Origin: Arsenophonus sp052171275
GTDB lineage: Bacteria > Pseudomonadota > Gammaproteobacteria > Enterobacterales > Enterobacteriaceae
Length of the DNA stretch: 64,000 nt
Direction of reading: 5' to 3'
Assembly (NCBI GenBank): GCA_052171275.1
Contig: CM125795.1
Span: 186,001 to 250,000, forward strand
The stretch's first letter is position 1. The number at the start of each line of letters is the position of its first letter. This document shows, in pieces, positions 50,101 through 61,278 of the stretch. The position numbers and the translations under genes were made by a program. Under the pieces are notes generated by a model. It saw nothing but the letters and a program-made list of their open reading frames with translations. It had not been told where the DNA came from and searched no databases.

Positions 50101-52628
50101 ATATTAAGAAAAATATATCGTATAAAGATACTAATTGTTTTTATGATTTTTAATATTTTTTATAATTATTATCTATAAATTATTATATTGTTAATTATTG
50201 ATATAATTTAATTTTATTATATATAGTAGTAGATATTATATTTAATTATTTATTAAGAGATATTTCTTGATCTCTTTTAATATAGTAATTTTTATCTGTT
50301 TTAATTGATAAATATTAATTAATTTATTTTAGATAATAATCTAATGATTTTATCATTGATATTTTAAGTTAATTTAATAACATATATGTTCATTATATAG
50401 TTTTATAAATAAATAATAAAAATTAGTTATTTGATATTTTATCAATTATCTTATTTATAGACATTAATTGTTATTAGCATTAAGTATAAAATAATATTAA
50501 TTATCTTAAATTGTTATTAGTGATATAATTTATTTTTTAAATATTATAAATTTATAATTCAATATTAATTTAATTTTAAAAAATAAAAAAATACGATTTT
50601 ATATCGTCATAAATTAAATAAATATGATCTAATTAGTAATTATTATATTAAGGATATTTTATTATTTTGATAAAAAATCTACTTAAAATAAATAATAAAA
50701 TCTTTTTTATGATTATTAAATTAATAGTATATAAGAAATATTACTTGAAATAAAATTCAACAATTATTATTTATATTTAGTTTAATTTTGAATTTTAATT
50801 CATATTAATTAATTTAAAAGATAGTGATATATTTTGTTATTATTTTATATTAAATAGTATTTAATATATTTATGATTACATGTTATTTTTATATAAAAAT
50901 TATAAAATTATCATCAAAAAATGTTTTTTATTTTTAATATAAATCATAATAATATTAATATTAAATAAATATCTTTAATAAATTGAAAGATTAATTCTCA
51001 TATATTTTTACATATCGCAGTAAGTTATATTATATAATCATAAATATTACTTTAAAATAAAACTCAAATGATAATATTAATTATTATATATAATTAATAT
51101 AACTTTAATAAAAAATATTTTCACAAACTATTTTTAATAAAAATTAAAGTTAATTAATTAATAAAAAGAAAAATAATTTTAGAATAGAAAATTGTTTTTA
51201 AAAGTTTTATACTTTCTTTATTATTATTTATCAAATATCACATTAATAATGAATATGATTAAAACTTTATTTGATTTTTTTTAAGATAATACACAATATT
51301 TTTAATTTTAAAATAATAAATAAAATTTTTTTTGATAATCAAATTATTAATATTTTAAATTTAAAAGTTATCTTCATATTATGCATAATAGTGTTTAATA
51401 TAAAAATATTAAAGTTTGTAGTAAATAAACTATATTATCATTTTGAAGTAAGTATTATTTAATTACTTAAATTTATGATTATATGATATTAATCATATCA
51501 GAATTTTTTTTTAAAAAATCATATAAATTATTGTAAGATATTTTATATGATAAATAAATATTATTTATGATGAAAATAGAATCGATATCATATTATTTAT
51601 ATTTGATTTTGTAACTATAATACAAATATTTAATATAGATAAAATAATATAAATTTATTTTTAAAAATTAATTTTTAAAAAATAAATTTATTTTTTTATT
51701 TGCATTTTAATAGGTTATATGTATATGATGAATAGATTAAAAAATTAATAAATATTTTTTTATTAAAATACTATTTATAAAAAATAGTACAATAAGATCA
51801 TAAAATTAATTAATATATTTATACTGTAAATATTATCATAAACAATTGATTTATTATTTTGATATAAGGACATATGTTATATAATAAATAATTACTTTAA
51901 TCAAAAGATAAGATAATTATAAAATTCATTATTAAATTAATAGATTAATATTTCAACAAAAAGGAATTTTTAGGATTTTGAAAAGTGTTTTCTATTTAAA
52001 TTTTATAAATTAAACAATAAAATTATTTTGTTTAAATATTTATATATAAATATTTTATTATTAAATTAGATAATGATTTCATACTAGAAAAGTATAAAAT
52101 ACAATAATATGATAGTATCTTCAAGCATAATATATTATAATAACTATATATATTAATTAATTAAATTTAGATTAATTTTACTAGAAAATATATTAGTATT
52201 TAAAGATACAAACAAAATATAATTTTAAATTAAAATAATTTAATTTTAATATTAATCTGTATATTGCTAATAATCGATATTAAAACAAATATAAGAACTA
52301 TTAAATTAATTTAACTCTTATAAAATAAGAAAATATTAAATATTTAAATTATTCATCTATCATCTATTATAAAATATATAATCTATTATAATGATAAATA
52401 TATATAATTATATAGATGTTATATTATTATTATATGTAATAGTAAAAATAAAAAATTAAGAATTTAATGATAAAATCTATAATTTTATTATTATAAAAAA
52501 TAAAATTATTTAAAATAATATTATAATTACTTTTATATTTAAATAAAACTTCACTTAAATTATTTAAAATAAATTATATAAATCAAAATATTTAAAATAA
52601 ATTTTTTATTTAGCTACAAAATTAATCA
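47158..52628. other. 5.5 kb without intact genes
   Basis: This is the longest empty stretch, joining the E. coli 85-minute block (ending uvrD) to the 94-minute block (mscM-tsaE). A G+C-richer patch at 49186-49320 and one near 49480-49510 may be corA traces (see findings). A perfect hairpin lies at 49795-49835. The open frame at 51271-51462 is low-complexity I/N/F/K sequence and is not considered a gene. Nothing else could be read. Confidence 0.5.
49795..49835. repeat. Perfect inverted repeat, 17-base arms
   Basis: Arms 49795-49811 and 49819-49835 (containing CAAACTAGTTT) are exact reverse complements with a 7-base loop; T residues follow. It could act as a transcription terminator, though no gene is near. 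Confidence 0.85.
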
Positions 52629-55600
52629 TTATTTATAATTCTTTAGATTTTTATTCTTATTATACCTTAATATGTTTTTAGTTTTGTTTTTTAATTTATC
52701 GTTAGTCGATATATCAATCTGGATTTTAAAAGAAGGAAATGCTAATTTAATCCCATCTTTAGCAAAATCGATCAATATATTTTGATGAACTTCATGACGA
52801 GCAGGCATTCTATGTCCCATTTCTGCTACATAAATACGTAATTCAAATATCTGAATACCTTGTTCTAAATCAACTAAATATACTTCAGGTTCAGGATTAG
52901 TTAAAATCATTGATGTTTTTTTAGCAGCATTTAGTAAGATTTTGCTAATCTTAGAGCTATCTATTTCAGCTGATGTTGAAATGGTTAAAACAATACGAGT
53001 AATTGTATCTGATAACGACCAGTTAATAAATTGCTCTGTAATAAATGCCTTATTAGGTACAATAATTTCTTTACGATCCCAATCTGTTAACGTTGTTGCT
53101 CTAGTATTTATTTTCGTAATGCTTCCAGTTAAATCACGAATAGTTACAGTATCACCAATACGAATTGGTTTCTCAAATAAGATCATCAAACCGGAAATAA
53201 TATTAGTAAAGATTTCCTGTAAACCAAAACCTAATCCGACACCCATCGCAGCAATTAACCATTGAATTTTTGACCATTCAATACCGAGCATAGAAAATCC
53301 AACTAAGCTACCTATAAGCGCAATGGTATATTTAGTTAAAGTAGTGATTGCATATCCTGTTCCTGGAGTTAAATCAAGATGTTGCAAGAGAGCTAGTTCT
53401 AATAATGCTGGTAAATTTCTAATTAGTTGCGCAGTTATTATAATAATAAGAATTGTAATAAATAAAGAACTTAATGTGATATATTGGATGCTATCAACAC
53501 CGTTAATAGTAGTAGTAACATTCCAAAGCCGGATATTTTCTAAAAAAGAAAATGCTGAATGTATCTCAGACCAAATTAAAATTAATGAAACTAATGCTAT
53601 CATTGTAAGAATAGAACGTACTAAACCTAGAGATTGTGCACTGATGATGTCTAAATCAATTGTGCTCTCTTCGATATCAATTAATCCTTCACCACTGCTA
53701 TTAATATTACTAGTTGTATCACCATCATCTTTTGCGCGTTGAGCGAGAATATTAGCTCGTTTTTGTTTTGCCCTTTCAAAAGCAATTTTACGTCGTTGAA
53801 TAAACATCCATCGGCGAATAATATGATAAATAATTAGTAAAAAAAACCATATTGCAACAGAAGTTTCCAATCTAACTAAAAGTTCTTGAGATGTAGAAAG
53901 ATAACCTAATAATGATGCGATTGCTGAAAAAATTGGTGCTATTATCAATAATAACCATAAAATATTGCTAATTGTATTCTCACCAGATCCATGGCGATCT
54001 AGATAAAGTGGTACACCTACTCGTTTAAGGTTATGTGTAATCAAGCTTATCGAAACACAAAGTAATAAGAAACATAATCTACCTAAACTTGTAGCAAATT
54101 CACGGTTATTATAATATTCGAACGTAATTAAAGCCATTATCAATGGTGCTATAACAAAAATTGATAATTTATAATAACGCATTGCCTTTTTTACATTTTC
54201 CTCCGACCAACCAAAATGTGAAATAAATAATCCATTTGGCAACGAAAAAGTAGCGCTAATCATAAATATCCATAAAACTGGTGTTGTTGCTATAACTCCA
54301 GATCCAATAGCAGTAGCCATTGGAAATTGCCAAACGTTTTGTAGACAATGACCAATTGCTGACCATAAAATAGGTAAAGGAAGTGCAATAATGATTGACC
54401 AAAATACAGTTCCTAAAGTTAATGTAAAGCGATCCTGTGTTACTTTACCAATTCGTGTATTAGATCTAAGAAGAAAATTATTATAGTGTTTGTGTGTACT
54501 GACACTGAAGATTAAAATAATGATAGCAATGAATAGATATAATAAACTATCTTGAGTAGAAATGACAATTTTAATTGCACCACTAAGTTGTGATAAAGTA
54601 TCTAATGATAATAAGCGAGTTAGATCTTTTACTATTGTAATAGGATAGTTAAGATTTATAGGATCAGTATCTGCTATCCAAAACATATAACGATGAGTTG
54701 CATCTTTGATATCTGTTAATGCATCAGTTAATTGTGTTGCTTCAATGCTAAGCTTAGTTAATTCTAATATTTCACTATCATAACCAGAAATTATTGAGTT
54801 TAATAATTCTTTTCTAGTTTTAATAAGTGAGTTATAAATTTGAGTTTGTTCAGATGTTAATTTTTTTGTTTCAGATTGTTTTTTCCAATTATTTTTATTA
54901 CTAGAATTTAGATTTCCCAACATATCTTGGTATTTAAGACGATTTACGTGTTTATTGATAATTTCTCTTTCAATTTGCTGATTTTTTGGAATTTCAGGTA
55001 AGTGATATAATTGTGCGCGTAATGCTTCACCTAAAGTTGTTGAACCACTTAGCCATTGAGCTTGCTCACGAATTGTTTCAAGCGCTTGACGAACAGTTAA
55101 TATATCACTTGAGATGCGTCGTTTCCTTTGTTCGATATTATTTATTCTGTGTGTTTGTTCATTAAGTTGTTGTGATAATTTACGATTTATTTGTAGTTCT
55201 ACAGTTAAAAATCCTGGAAGTTCTTCATCTTGAGCAGCTAACATTTCAGTGTGTTTAAGTGCTATCTGTGCTTTTTGTTGACGCTGAAAGTTTAGATGAT
55301 TTCGTAATAGCTGAAGTTCTTGATCAATTCTCTGATATCGTTTTTTAAAAAGTTTGATACGTAAACGGGAAATTTCTTGGCGATTATTAGCTGAAAGTTG
55401 CGCTATTTCTAATTCATTTGTTTTTGATTTTCTTGCTGTAACTTCTGCTTGTATTAAGTTGTATTGTGCTTCAGCTAAAGGATAAGCAGGAACATGCAAA
55501 GATTGTAATCTAACATTAGACTCAGAAAGCATGCGACGAGATTCTAATAATTGTTGAGGTAACGTTACAAGAGAATCGCTAATTTCATGATTTCTATCTT

Positions 55601-56006
55601 GTTCTTGCTGAATTTGCCTACCTTGTTCAAGTAACTGGCTATTAGATTGAATAATACGTTGCTCAAGTTCAAGGATTGTTATATTAGTTGGTATAGTAAC
55701 TATTTTATTATTTTCAATAAGTAAATTTTGTTGTAATTCTCTTATAATTTTAGGAAAATTATCAATTGTTTCTTGATAAGCGCGAATTTTTTTTTCTGAT
55801 TCTTGCGATTCTGATAACCAATTCAGAGCACCTTGTAATGTTTGAATAATCTCAATATTTCTTGAATTTTTATTTATTTCAAGTCGCTTAATTTCTTTTT
55901 TAATTTCTATTTCATTAAGATTAATAGCTGCAAATACTGGTGTTATAATTAATGAGAGATTAAATAGAATGCAAAAGATTATCAGGTGCACAATATGATT
56001 CCTCAT
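52629..56006 (-). CDS. mscM: Miniconductance mechanosensitive channel MscM
   Basis: MscM (YjeP) is a large MscS-family inner-membrane channel that relieves hypo-osmotic pressure. It is 1125 residues (E. coli 1107). It has a signal peptide (about 1-26, ending PVFAA), then a long glutamine-rich, coiled-coil periplasmic domain (about 30-470) and a series of membrane helices from about 485 onward. The MscS pore region near 930-965 reads AAMGVGLGFGLQEIFTN then FEKPIRIGDTV, and the beta domain includes RATTLTDWDRKEIIVPN. The lysine/asparagine-rich C-terminal tail is extended. The start lies 20 bases after the psd stop, so psd and mscM form an operon as in E. coli. That a 3.4 kb gene is kept intact implies osmotic selection. 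Confidence 0.95.
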   Translation of the reverse strand: MRNHIVHLIIFCILFNLSLIITPVFAAINLNEIEIKKEIKRLEINKNSRNIEIIQTLQGALNWLSESQESEKKIRAYQETIDNFPKIIRELQQNLLIENNKIVTIPTNITILELEQRIIQSNSQLLEQGRQIQQEQDRNHEISDSLVTLPQQLLESRRMLSESNVRLQSLHVPAYPLAEAQYNLIQAEVTARKSKTNELEIAQLSANNRQEISRLRIKLFKKRYQRIDQELQLLRNHLNFQRQQKAQIALKHTEMLAAQDEELPGFLTVELQINRKLSQQLNEQTHRINNIEQRKRRISSDILTVRQALETIREQAQWLSGSTTLGEALRAQLYHLPEIPKNQQIEREIINKHVNRLKYQDMLGNLNSSNKNNWKKQSETKKLTSEQTQIYNSLIKTRKELLNSIISGYDSEILELTKLSIEATQLTDALTDIKDATHRYMFWIADTDPINLNYPITIVKDLTRLLSLDTLSQLSGAIKIVISTQDSLLYLFIAIIILIFSVSTHKHYNNFLLRSNTRIGKVTQDRFTLTLGTVFWSIIIALPLPILWSAIGHCLQNVWQFPMATAIGSGVIATTPVLWIFMISATFSLPNGLFISHFGWSEENVKKAMRYYKLSIFVIAPLIMALITFEYYNNREFATSLGRLCFLLLCVSISLITHNLKRVGVPLYLDRHGSGENTISNILWLLLIIAPIFSAIASLLGYLSTSQELLVRLETSVAIWFFLLIIYHIIRRWMFIQRRKIAFERAKQKRANILAQRAKDDGDTTSNINSSGEGLIDIEESTIDLDIISAQSLGLVRSILTMIALVSLILIWSEIHSAFSFLENIRLWNVTTTINGVDSIQYITLSSLFITILIIIITAQLIRNLPALLELALLQHLDLTPGTGYAITTLTKYTIALIGSLVGFSMLGIEWSKIQWLIAAMGVGLGFGLQEIFTNIISGLMILFEKPIRIGDTVTIRDLTGSITKINTRATTLTDWDRKEIIVPNKAFITEQFINWSLSDTITRIVLTISTSAEIDSSKISKILLNAAKKTSMILTNPEPEVYLVDLEQGIQIFELRIYVAEMGHRMPARHEVHQNILIDFAKDGIKLAFPSFKIQIDISTNDKLKNKTKNILRYNKNKNLKNYK

Positions 56007-56026
56007 AGAAAATTATTAAAATCTAT

Positions 56027-56929
56027 TTATTGATTTTTTAGATTAGTATATTCCTCAGTATTTTGATAAATTGATTCTGCTAACAATTGACCTACTCTTG
56101 TTATTGTTCCTTTCTCTAAAACAGAATTGAATTTGATATTTTCAGACTGAAATAAATTAATAACAGTTGAACCTAATTTAAATTTTCCCATTTCTTCACC
56201 TTTTTTTAGATAAACTGCCCCTGCTTTATCTTTTTTTGGATAAGTCCAATGATTAATAATATCTTTATTTGTTTTATTAAAACAACTAGACCAGCTAGTC
56301 TCTATACTTCCAACAATTGTTGCGCCTATTAAAATTTGTGCCATTTGTTTAACTGGAGTGTCAAAAATACAAATCACTCGTTCATTACGGGTAAAGAGAT
56401 TAGGAATGTTTTTTACATTAAGTCGATTAACTGGGAATAGGTCACCAGGAACATGAATCATTTCAGTTAATAGACCATCACAAGGCATATGAACTCGATG
56501 ATAGTCACGAGGAGATAGATAAGTAGTTATAAATAATCCATTACGAAACTTATCGGCCAATATATAATTACCTGCTAATAAAGTTACTAAACTATAATAG
56601 TAACCCTTAGCTTGTAATATCTGGTCATTCATAATTAATCCTAATTGGCTTATTACACCATCAGCAGGTATAGCGAGTTGATTTCGCCCTGTAACAATAG
56701 GACGAATGTTTTTTTTTAATTGACGCGTAAAAAAATCATTAAAGGTTGAGTAAGCTGAGAATTCTTTTTTCCTAGCTTCTGTCATATCTATTTTATAAAA
56801 TTTTACAAAAAGTTTAATCATTAACTGGGTAAATTCAGATGCTTTTTGATCTGCAAACCAACCTATTAATTGCGTTAGCCATTGTTTTGGTAATAAATAT
56901 TGTAATAAAATTTTTGTTTTTTCAAGCAT
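56027..56929 (-). CDS. psd: Phosphatidylserine decarboxylase
   Basis: Psd makes phosphatidylethanolamine from phosphatidylserine at the inner membrane. It is a proenzyme that self-cleaves at the LGST motif to create a pyruvoyl group; FKLGSTVINLF is present near residue 255. PADGVISQLG, the DYHRVHMPCDG block with catalytic His, and NERVICIFDT are conserved. The product is 300 residues against 322 in E. coli; only the acidic C-terminal tail is missing. It is the upstream gene of the psd-mscM pair. It is divergent from orn across the rsgA ghost. Confidence 0.96.
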   Translation of the reverse strand: MLEKTKILLQYLLPKQWLTQLIGWFADQKASEFTQLMIKLFVKFYKIDMTEARKKEFSAYSTFNDFFTRQLKKNIRPIVTGRNQLAIPADGVISQLGLIMNDQILQAKGYYYSLVTLLAGNYILADKFRNGLFITTYLSPRDYHRVHMPCDGLLTEMIHVPGDLFPVNRLNVKNIPNLFTRNERVICIFDTPVKQMAQILIGATIVGSIETSWSSCFNKTNKDIINHWTYPKKDKAGAVYLKKGEEMGKFKLGSTVINLFQSENIKFNSVLEKGTITRVGQLLAESIYQNTEEYTNLKNQ

Positions 56930-57034
56930 ATTAAATCTCTAATTTAATTACCTTAATGATATTAAGTAATATAATCAGAAAAAATAATGATCGTGCTTAT
57001 ATTTTTTATTTACTTTAAGGTTTTATTTAAAAAA

Positions 57035-58082
57035 TATTTGTTATATTTATAAAGTTTATATAGTTTTATTTATTATGGTATTTATTAAAATATGATAATA
57101 TATGTTATAAACATAAACTTATTATTTTCTAACCTATTGTTTTTTATAAAGTAAAATTAATGATAATTTAAATAATTATAATCTTAAAACTTGCAGTATT
57201 GTAAATATCATTTAAATTCGACAAACCATTTATTTATTTATTCCTATATGATATATAACAATCTCTACATTAATTTATAATCGATAAAAAATAAATATTG
57301 TAAGATTTTTTAAAAATATTAAAAACTTAAAATTATTGTTATATTTCCAATTTAGTCTTTAAATTATCATATATTTTATTTAGTTAATAATTTTATTTAT
57401 TTCTAAATAAAATTATTTTTTAATTAGATTGAGATTAAACTAACATAAAGTTAAAACAATATAAAAATAGATATTATTTTATATAATAATATTAATAATT
57501 ATTTTTTATTTTACTTATTGTTATAAGTAAAATAAGTATAGTTTTATAAAGTTATATAAAAAAATAAATATTATTATGGAAACTTTAATATTAGTATATT
57601 ACTCATATCTTTTCTATTTTTTTTATTTTTAAAAATCAAATTTTATTTAAAATAATAATTTTGATTAAATATTAAGTATATTATATGTTGTTGAATAATG
57701 ATGATTGATATTTTTTAATTATAAATAAAGTAAAATTTCTAAGATAAATAATCGTAATCTTAATATTATTAGTGATAAGTTTAAAATATAATTATATTAT
57801 TTTAATAAATATAATACACTAGAATGTATCAATTATAAAACTATTATTATATATTAGATCATTATTTTTTATAATAGATTGATTACTTAATATATAAAAA
57901 TATAAAATTAATTAAATAAAAACATTAAATTATAATTTAAAAATAAGTTATTAGATGGAATATTATTGCAGTATTAAATATTATCTTTATCAGTTTTGTT
58001 TATTTCTATATTGTTTAAAATTATATATGACTAATTCGATTTAATGAATTCTGATATTAATTATCATAAGTGTTTTAATGAG
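57035..58082 (-). pseudogene. rsgA: rsgA ghost (ribosome small-subunit GTPase)
   Basis: On the minus strand around 57172-57225 the codons read GLSNLNDI, then after a one-base shift CKF*DYNY. These match RsgA GFVEFHDY and the zinc-binding CKYRDCKH. About 20 codons on, RLENNKFMF matches RFENYHRIL, with an eight-codon deletion between. Changes are G/C to A/T (TGT to TAT, CAT to TAT, CGA to TAA). RsgA checks 30S subunit maturation. In E. coli rsgA lies between psd and orn on this strand, exactly here. The GTPase domain could not be read, and both ends are estimates from the family length. Confidence 0.7.
57506..57535. repeat. Inverted repeat, 13-base arms
   Basis: TTATTTTACTTAT (57506-57518) and its exact complement (57523-57535) flank a 4-base loop. 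It lies inside the decayed rsgA site. Confidence 0.6.
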
Positions 58083-58277
58083 ATTAATTTTATTGTTTTC
58101 ATTTATTCGGTATCATCCGGATTTTAATAAATATTTTTAACTATATAACAAATTATTAGTTTTCTAGTTTACTAAATGAATTCATTAATTATTAATATTA
58201 AAGTTGATTTTAAATAGTTATTTATATTAAAAATAATATTTCATTAGTTTTAATATACAAAAGGGATATATCATTAC

Positions 58278-58823
58278 ATGATAAATAATGAAAATAATTT
58301 AATTTGGATAGATTTAGAAATGACAGGTTTAAATCCTGAACAAGATCGAATTATTGAGATTGCAACAATTGTTACTGACTCTAATTTAACAATTTTATCT
58401 GAAGGTCCGGTTATTGCTATTTATCAATCAGATAAACTATTACTTATGATGGATAGGTGGAATTTTAAAATTCACACTGAAAGTGGATTGATTCATAGAC
58501 TTAAATCTAGTAAATATAACGAAAAAAAAGCAGAATTAGCGACAATTTCGTTTTTAAAAAAATGGTTGCCTATTGGAGTTTCACCAATTTGCGGTAATAG
58601 TGTTGCTCAAGATCGTCGTTTTTTATTTAAATACATGCCAGAATTGGAAAAATATTTTCATTATCGTTATCTAGATGTAAGTACTTTAAAAGAGCTAGTT
58701 CGTCGTTGGAAGCCTGATATATTATTAGGTTTTAGAAAGGAAAATACTCATCAGGCATTAAAAGATATACGGGAATCTATTTCAGAACTAAGTTATTATC
58801 GTCAACATTTTATTAATATTTAA
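58278..58823 (+). CDS. orn: Oligoribonuclease
   Basis: Orn degrades the last 2-5 nucleotide RNA fragments to mononucleotides and is essential in E. coli. At 181 residues it is exactly the family length. The DEDDh exonuclease residues are present: D and E in WIDLEMTG (12, 14), D in CGNSVAQDRRF (near 112), and H and D in THQALKDIRES (near 158, 163). YFHYRYLDVSTLKEL is also conserved. The position after the rsgA ghost on the opposite strand is that of E. coli. The tRNA-Gly genes that follow there are not seen. Confidence 0.97.
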   Translation: MINNENNLIWIDLEMTGLNPEQDRIIEIATIVTDSNLTILSEGPVIAIYQSDKLLLMMDRWNFKIHTESGLIHRLKSSKYNEKKAELATISFLKKWLPIGVSPICGNSVAQDRRFLFKYMPELEKYFHYRYLDVSTLKELVRRWKPDILLGFRKENTHQALKDIRESISELSYYRQHFINI

Positions 58824-60194
58824 ATCATGTTATAAGTATATAAGCAATTATAATACTTATTATTAATGAATTATTTTTCATTAATATTTTAGATTATAAA
58901 TGGATTTTTAGATAAAAATATCTATATAATTTGATAATTTTATACTAAATTAAATCTAATAAAAATTATGGATATTTTTACTTTAAAATACACAAAATTA
59001 ATTTAATTAAAATAACAAACCTTATTTTTACAATAGTTCTTAGTTTTAATTTTACTTTATATTTAATATTCTATTTTATTATTAGTAGTATAAAAAATAA
59101 TGATATAATTTATTTTCAATATTTTTATTATTTTATCTTTTTTATTATTTAAAGGTTTAATAATTATTTTATATTTCAGTAAATTTTATTTTTTAGATTT
59201 GTTTAGTTAAAAACTTTTTATTTTTAGAATAAAAAAGTTTAATTTAAAATTAAAAATCAAATTAGCTATTCAAATAATTTAAATATAAATATTGAAACTT
59301 ATTATTTTAAATATAAAATTGATAATATCTTATAATTTTAAATTATAAATTATTTTAATATTTAAAATTTATTTAATATAAATTTATGTTATTATTAATC
59401 TTTAATATAAGGTGGATGTATGTTATATTATTAAAGTTATTATATTTTAATAGTTAAATATTTTAATGACTTATTAATTTATAATTGAATTTTGATTTCT
59501 ATAGGATATATTAACTATTTTCTTTTTGTTATACATAATGATCAATAGAAAAATATGTTTTATATTTATTATTATATAAATTTTTTTCTATAAAAAAATA
59601 AAATATTGAAAATATTCTAAAATATTTATCATTTTTATTTTTATTATAAGTATAAATTGAAATATATATTTTAGATATTAACAATGTTAATAACTAGATG
59701 TCTACGTGAATTATATTAATATTTCATAAAGTCTCTAGTTATAAAGCTAAAATTATTTTAGCAAAAGATTTCCAATGTTTAATTATTAAATATTAAAAAA
59801 TTAATTAATAAAAGTATTTAATTATATTTTATATAGTATAACGTATATCTATTCAGATAGGTAAATTTTATTTTAAAATAATTTAATTATTAAAATAAAA
59901 TATTTTAACTTCTTTTTTAACGAAAATTGTTTTTTGAAAATGATCAATAACAGTAACATATTAAACTTTAATTATTTAAATATTTTTTATATTATGTAAA
60001 TTTGTTTAAATTTAGTAATAAAATATCGATAAAAATAAGTAATTAAAATATCCAACTAATTAAGTAATAGCTATATCAAATGTAATTTTATTAATGAGAT
60101 GATATTTAAATATTTGTAACATTAAAATAATGCTCCTTTATAATCTATTTTATGATTCAATAATTAAATAAAAATCAGAATATATAAATATTTT
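58824..60194. other. 1.4 kb without readable genes (queG/nnr site)
   Basis: E. coli has tRNA-Gly copies, queG and nnr between orn and tsaE. None could be read. A patch of somewhat higher G+C at 59690-59780 gave no match in any frame. No tRNA-like sequence is present. Confidence 0.5.
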
Positions 60195-60650
60195 ATGAAA
60201 GAACTTATCTTACTTGCTAATGAAAAAGAAACAATATCTTTAGGGTATCGTTTAGGATTGAATTGTAAACAACGCTTTATTCTTTACTTATATGGAGATT
60301 TTGGTACTGGGAAAACAACTTTTAGTCGTGGTTTTTTACAATCTCTTGGTTATCAAGGATATGTAAAAAGTCCAACTTATACGTTAGTTGAATCGTATTT
60401 ATTAAATTATAATACTGTTTATCATTTTGACTTACATAGATTAACTGATCCTAAAGAACTTGAATTTATTGGTGTTCGTGATTATTTTAATTATGATGAT
60501 ATATGTTTAGTAGAGTATCCAAATAATGGTGAAGGGATTTTACCATGTGCTGATCTTGAACTCTATTTATCATATGATAATAATTGGAGACAAGCACAAT
60601 TTATTCCGTTTTCATCATATGGAGAAATATTATTAAAAAAATTGTTATAA
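60195..60650 (+). CDS. tsaE: tRNA t6A biosynthesis ATPase TsaE
   Basis: TsaE (YjeE) is the ATPase that works with TsaB and TsaD to place threonylcarbamoyl on A37 of ANN-decoding tRNAs. It is 151 residues (E. coli 153). Walker A is GDFGTGKTTFSRGF near residues 34-47 (E. coli GDLGAGKTTFSRG). VKSPTYTLVESY, YHFDLHRLTDPKELEFIGVRDYF and VEYPNNG are conserved; E. coli usually has W in the VEWP motif, here Y. The downstream amiB, mutL, miaA and hfq of E. coli are not in the remaining 3.3 kb. Confidence 0.96.
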   Translation: MKELILLANEKETISLGYRLGLNCKQRFILYLYGDFGTGKTTFSRGFLQSLGYQGYVKSPTYTLVESYLLNYNTVYHFDLHRLTDPKELEFIGVRDYFNYDDICLVEYPNNGEGILPCADLELYLSYDNNWRQAQFIPFSSYGEILLKKLL

Positions 60651-60948
60651 TATGAAAGAATATTAATTTAATTATAATAATGGTATCAGAAATATCTATA
60701 TAATAAAAACTCTAACATCATATATTTTATATGTTAATAATAATGCTATTATATATTAATTCGCTATTGATAAATTTATATATTTTAGATTTTTCAACAT
60801 TAATTTTAAAAATAATTTTTACAAAAAATATTTTATAGTTTTTAAGATAATTAAATATGTTATTTTTATATATATATTTAAGTATATTCAGTTATTTTTT
60901 GTTAGTATGATTAGGACATTTATATTTAAATTAATAATAAAATTTAAA

Positions 60949-60975
60949 AAATAGTTATTTACTAAATAACTATTT
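60949..60975. repeat. Inverted repeat, 13-base arms
   Basis: AAATAGTTATTTA (60949-60961) and its exact complement (60963-60975) flank a single base. Confidence 0.65.
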
Positions 60976-61168
60976 AATAAATTAATCAATAATTAGTATA
61001 ATATACTATTATTTAAATCTTAAATATAGTGATAAATAATGTTATTTAGCTTTATGAATAAATAATTATTATTTAAATATTTTATTCTAAATAATAATAT
61101 CTAATGATAATTAGACAATAGAAATTATGGATTAAATCACAAAATAAAATAACTATAAATTACCAGTA

Positions 61169-61205
61169 ATTAATTAGATAAATTTAAAAAATTTATCTAA
61201 TTAAT
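61169..61205. repeat. Perfect inverted repeat, 17-base arms
   Basis: Arms 61169-61185 and 61189-61205 (ATTAATTAGATAAATTT and its complement) are exact with loop AAA. Confidence 0.85.
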
Positions 61206-61230
61206 CCTTATTTTTTTAAAAAAATATACC

Positions 61231-61278
61231 TCAAAATAATGAAATAAATTATTAAAATAATTTATTTCATTATTTTGA
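61231..61278. repeat. Perfect inverted repeat, 22-base arms
   Basis: Arms 61231-61252 and 61257-61278 are exact reverse complements with loop TAAA. The outer ends read TCAAAATAATG and CATTATTTTGA. Confidence 0.88.

Noticed and set aside
51271..51462. 63-codon open frame (plus)
   Set aside because: Composed of F/I/N/K/L repeats expected by chance at this base composition.
52942..53742. Two open frames opposite mscM
   Set aside because: Antisense shadows of the conserved MscS domain; no independent start or motif support.
57960..58110. Apparent match to RsgA (TAIIFHL versus SAILPEL) further upstream
   Set aside because: Would put the gene start inside orn and disagrees by about 270 bases with the spacing to the CKYRDCKH anchor; probably chance.
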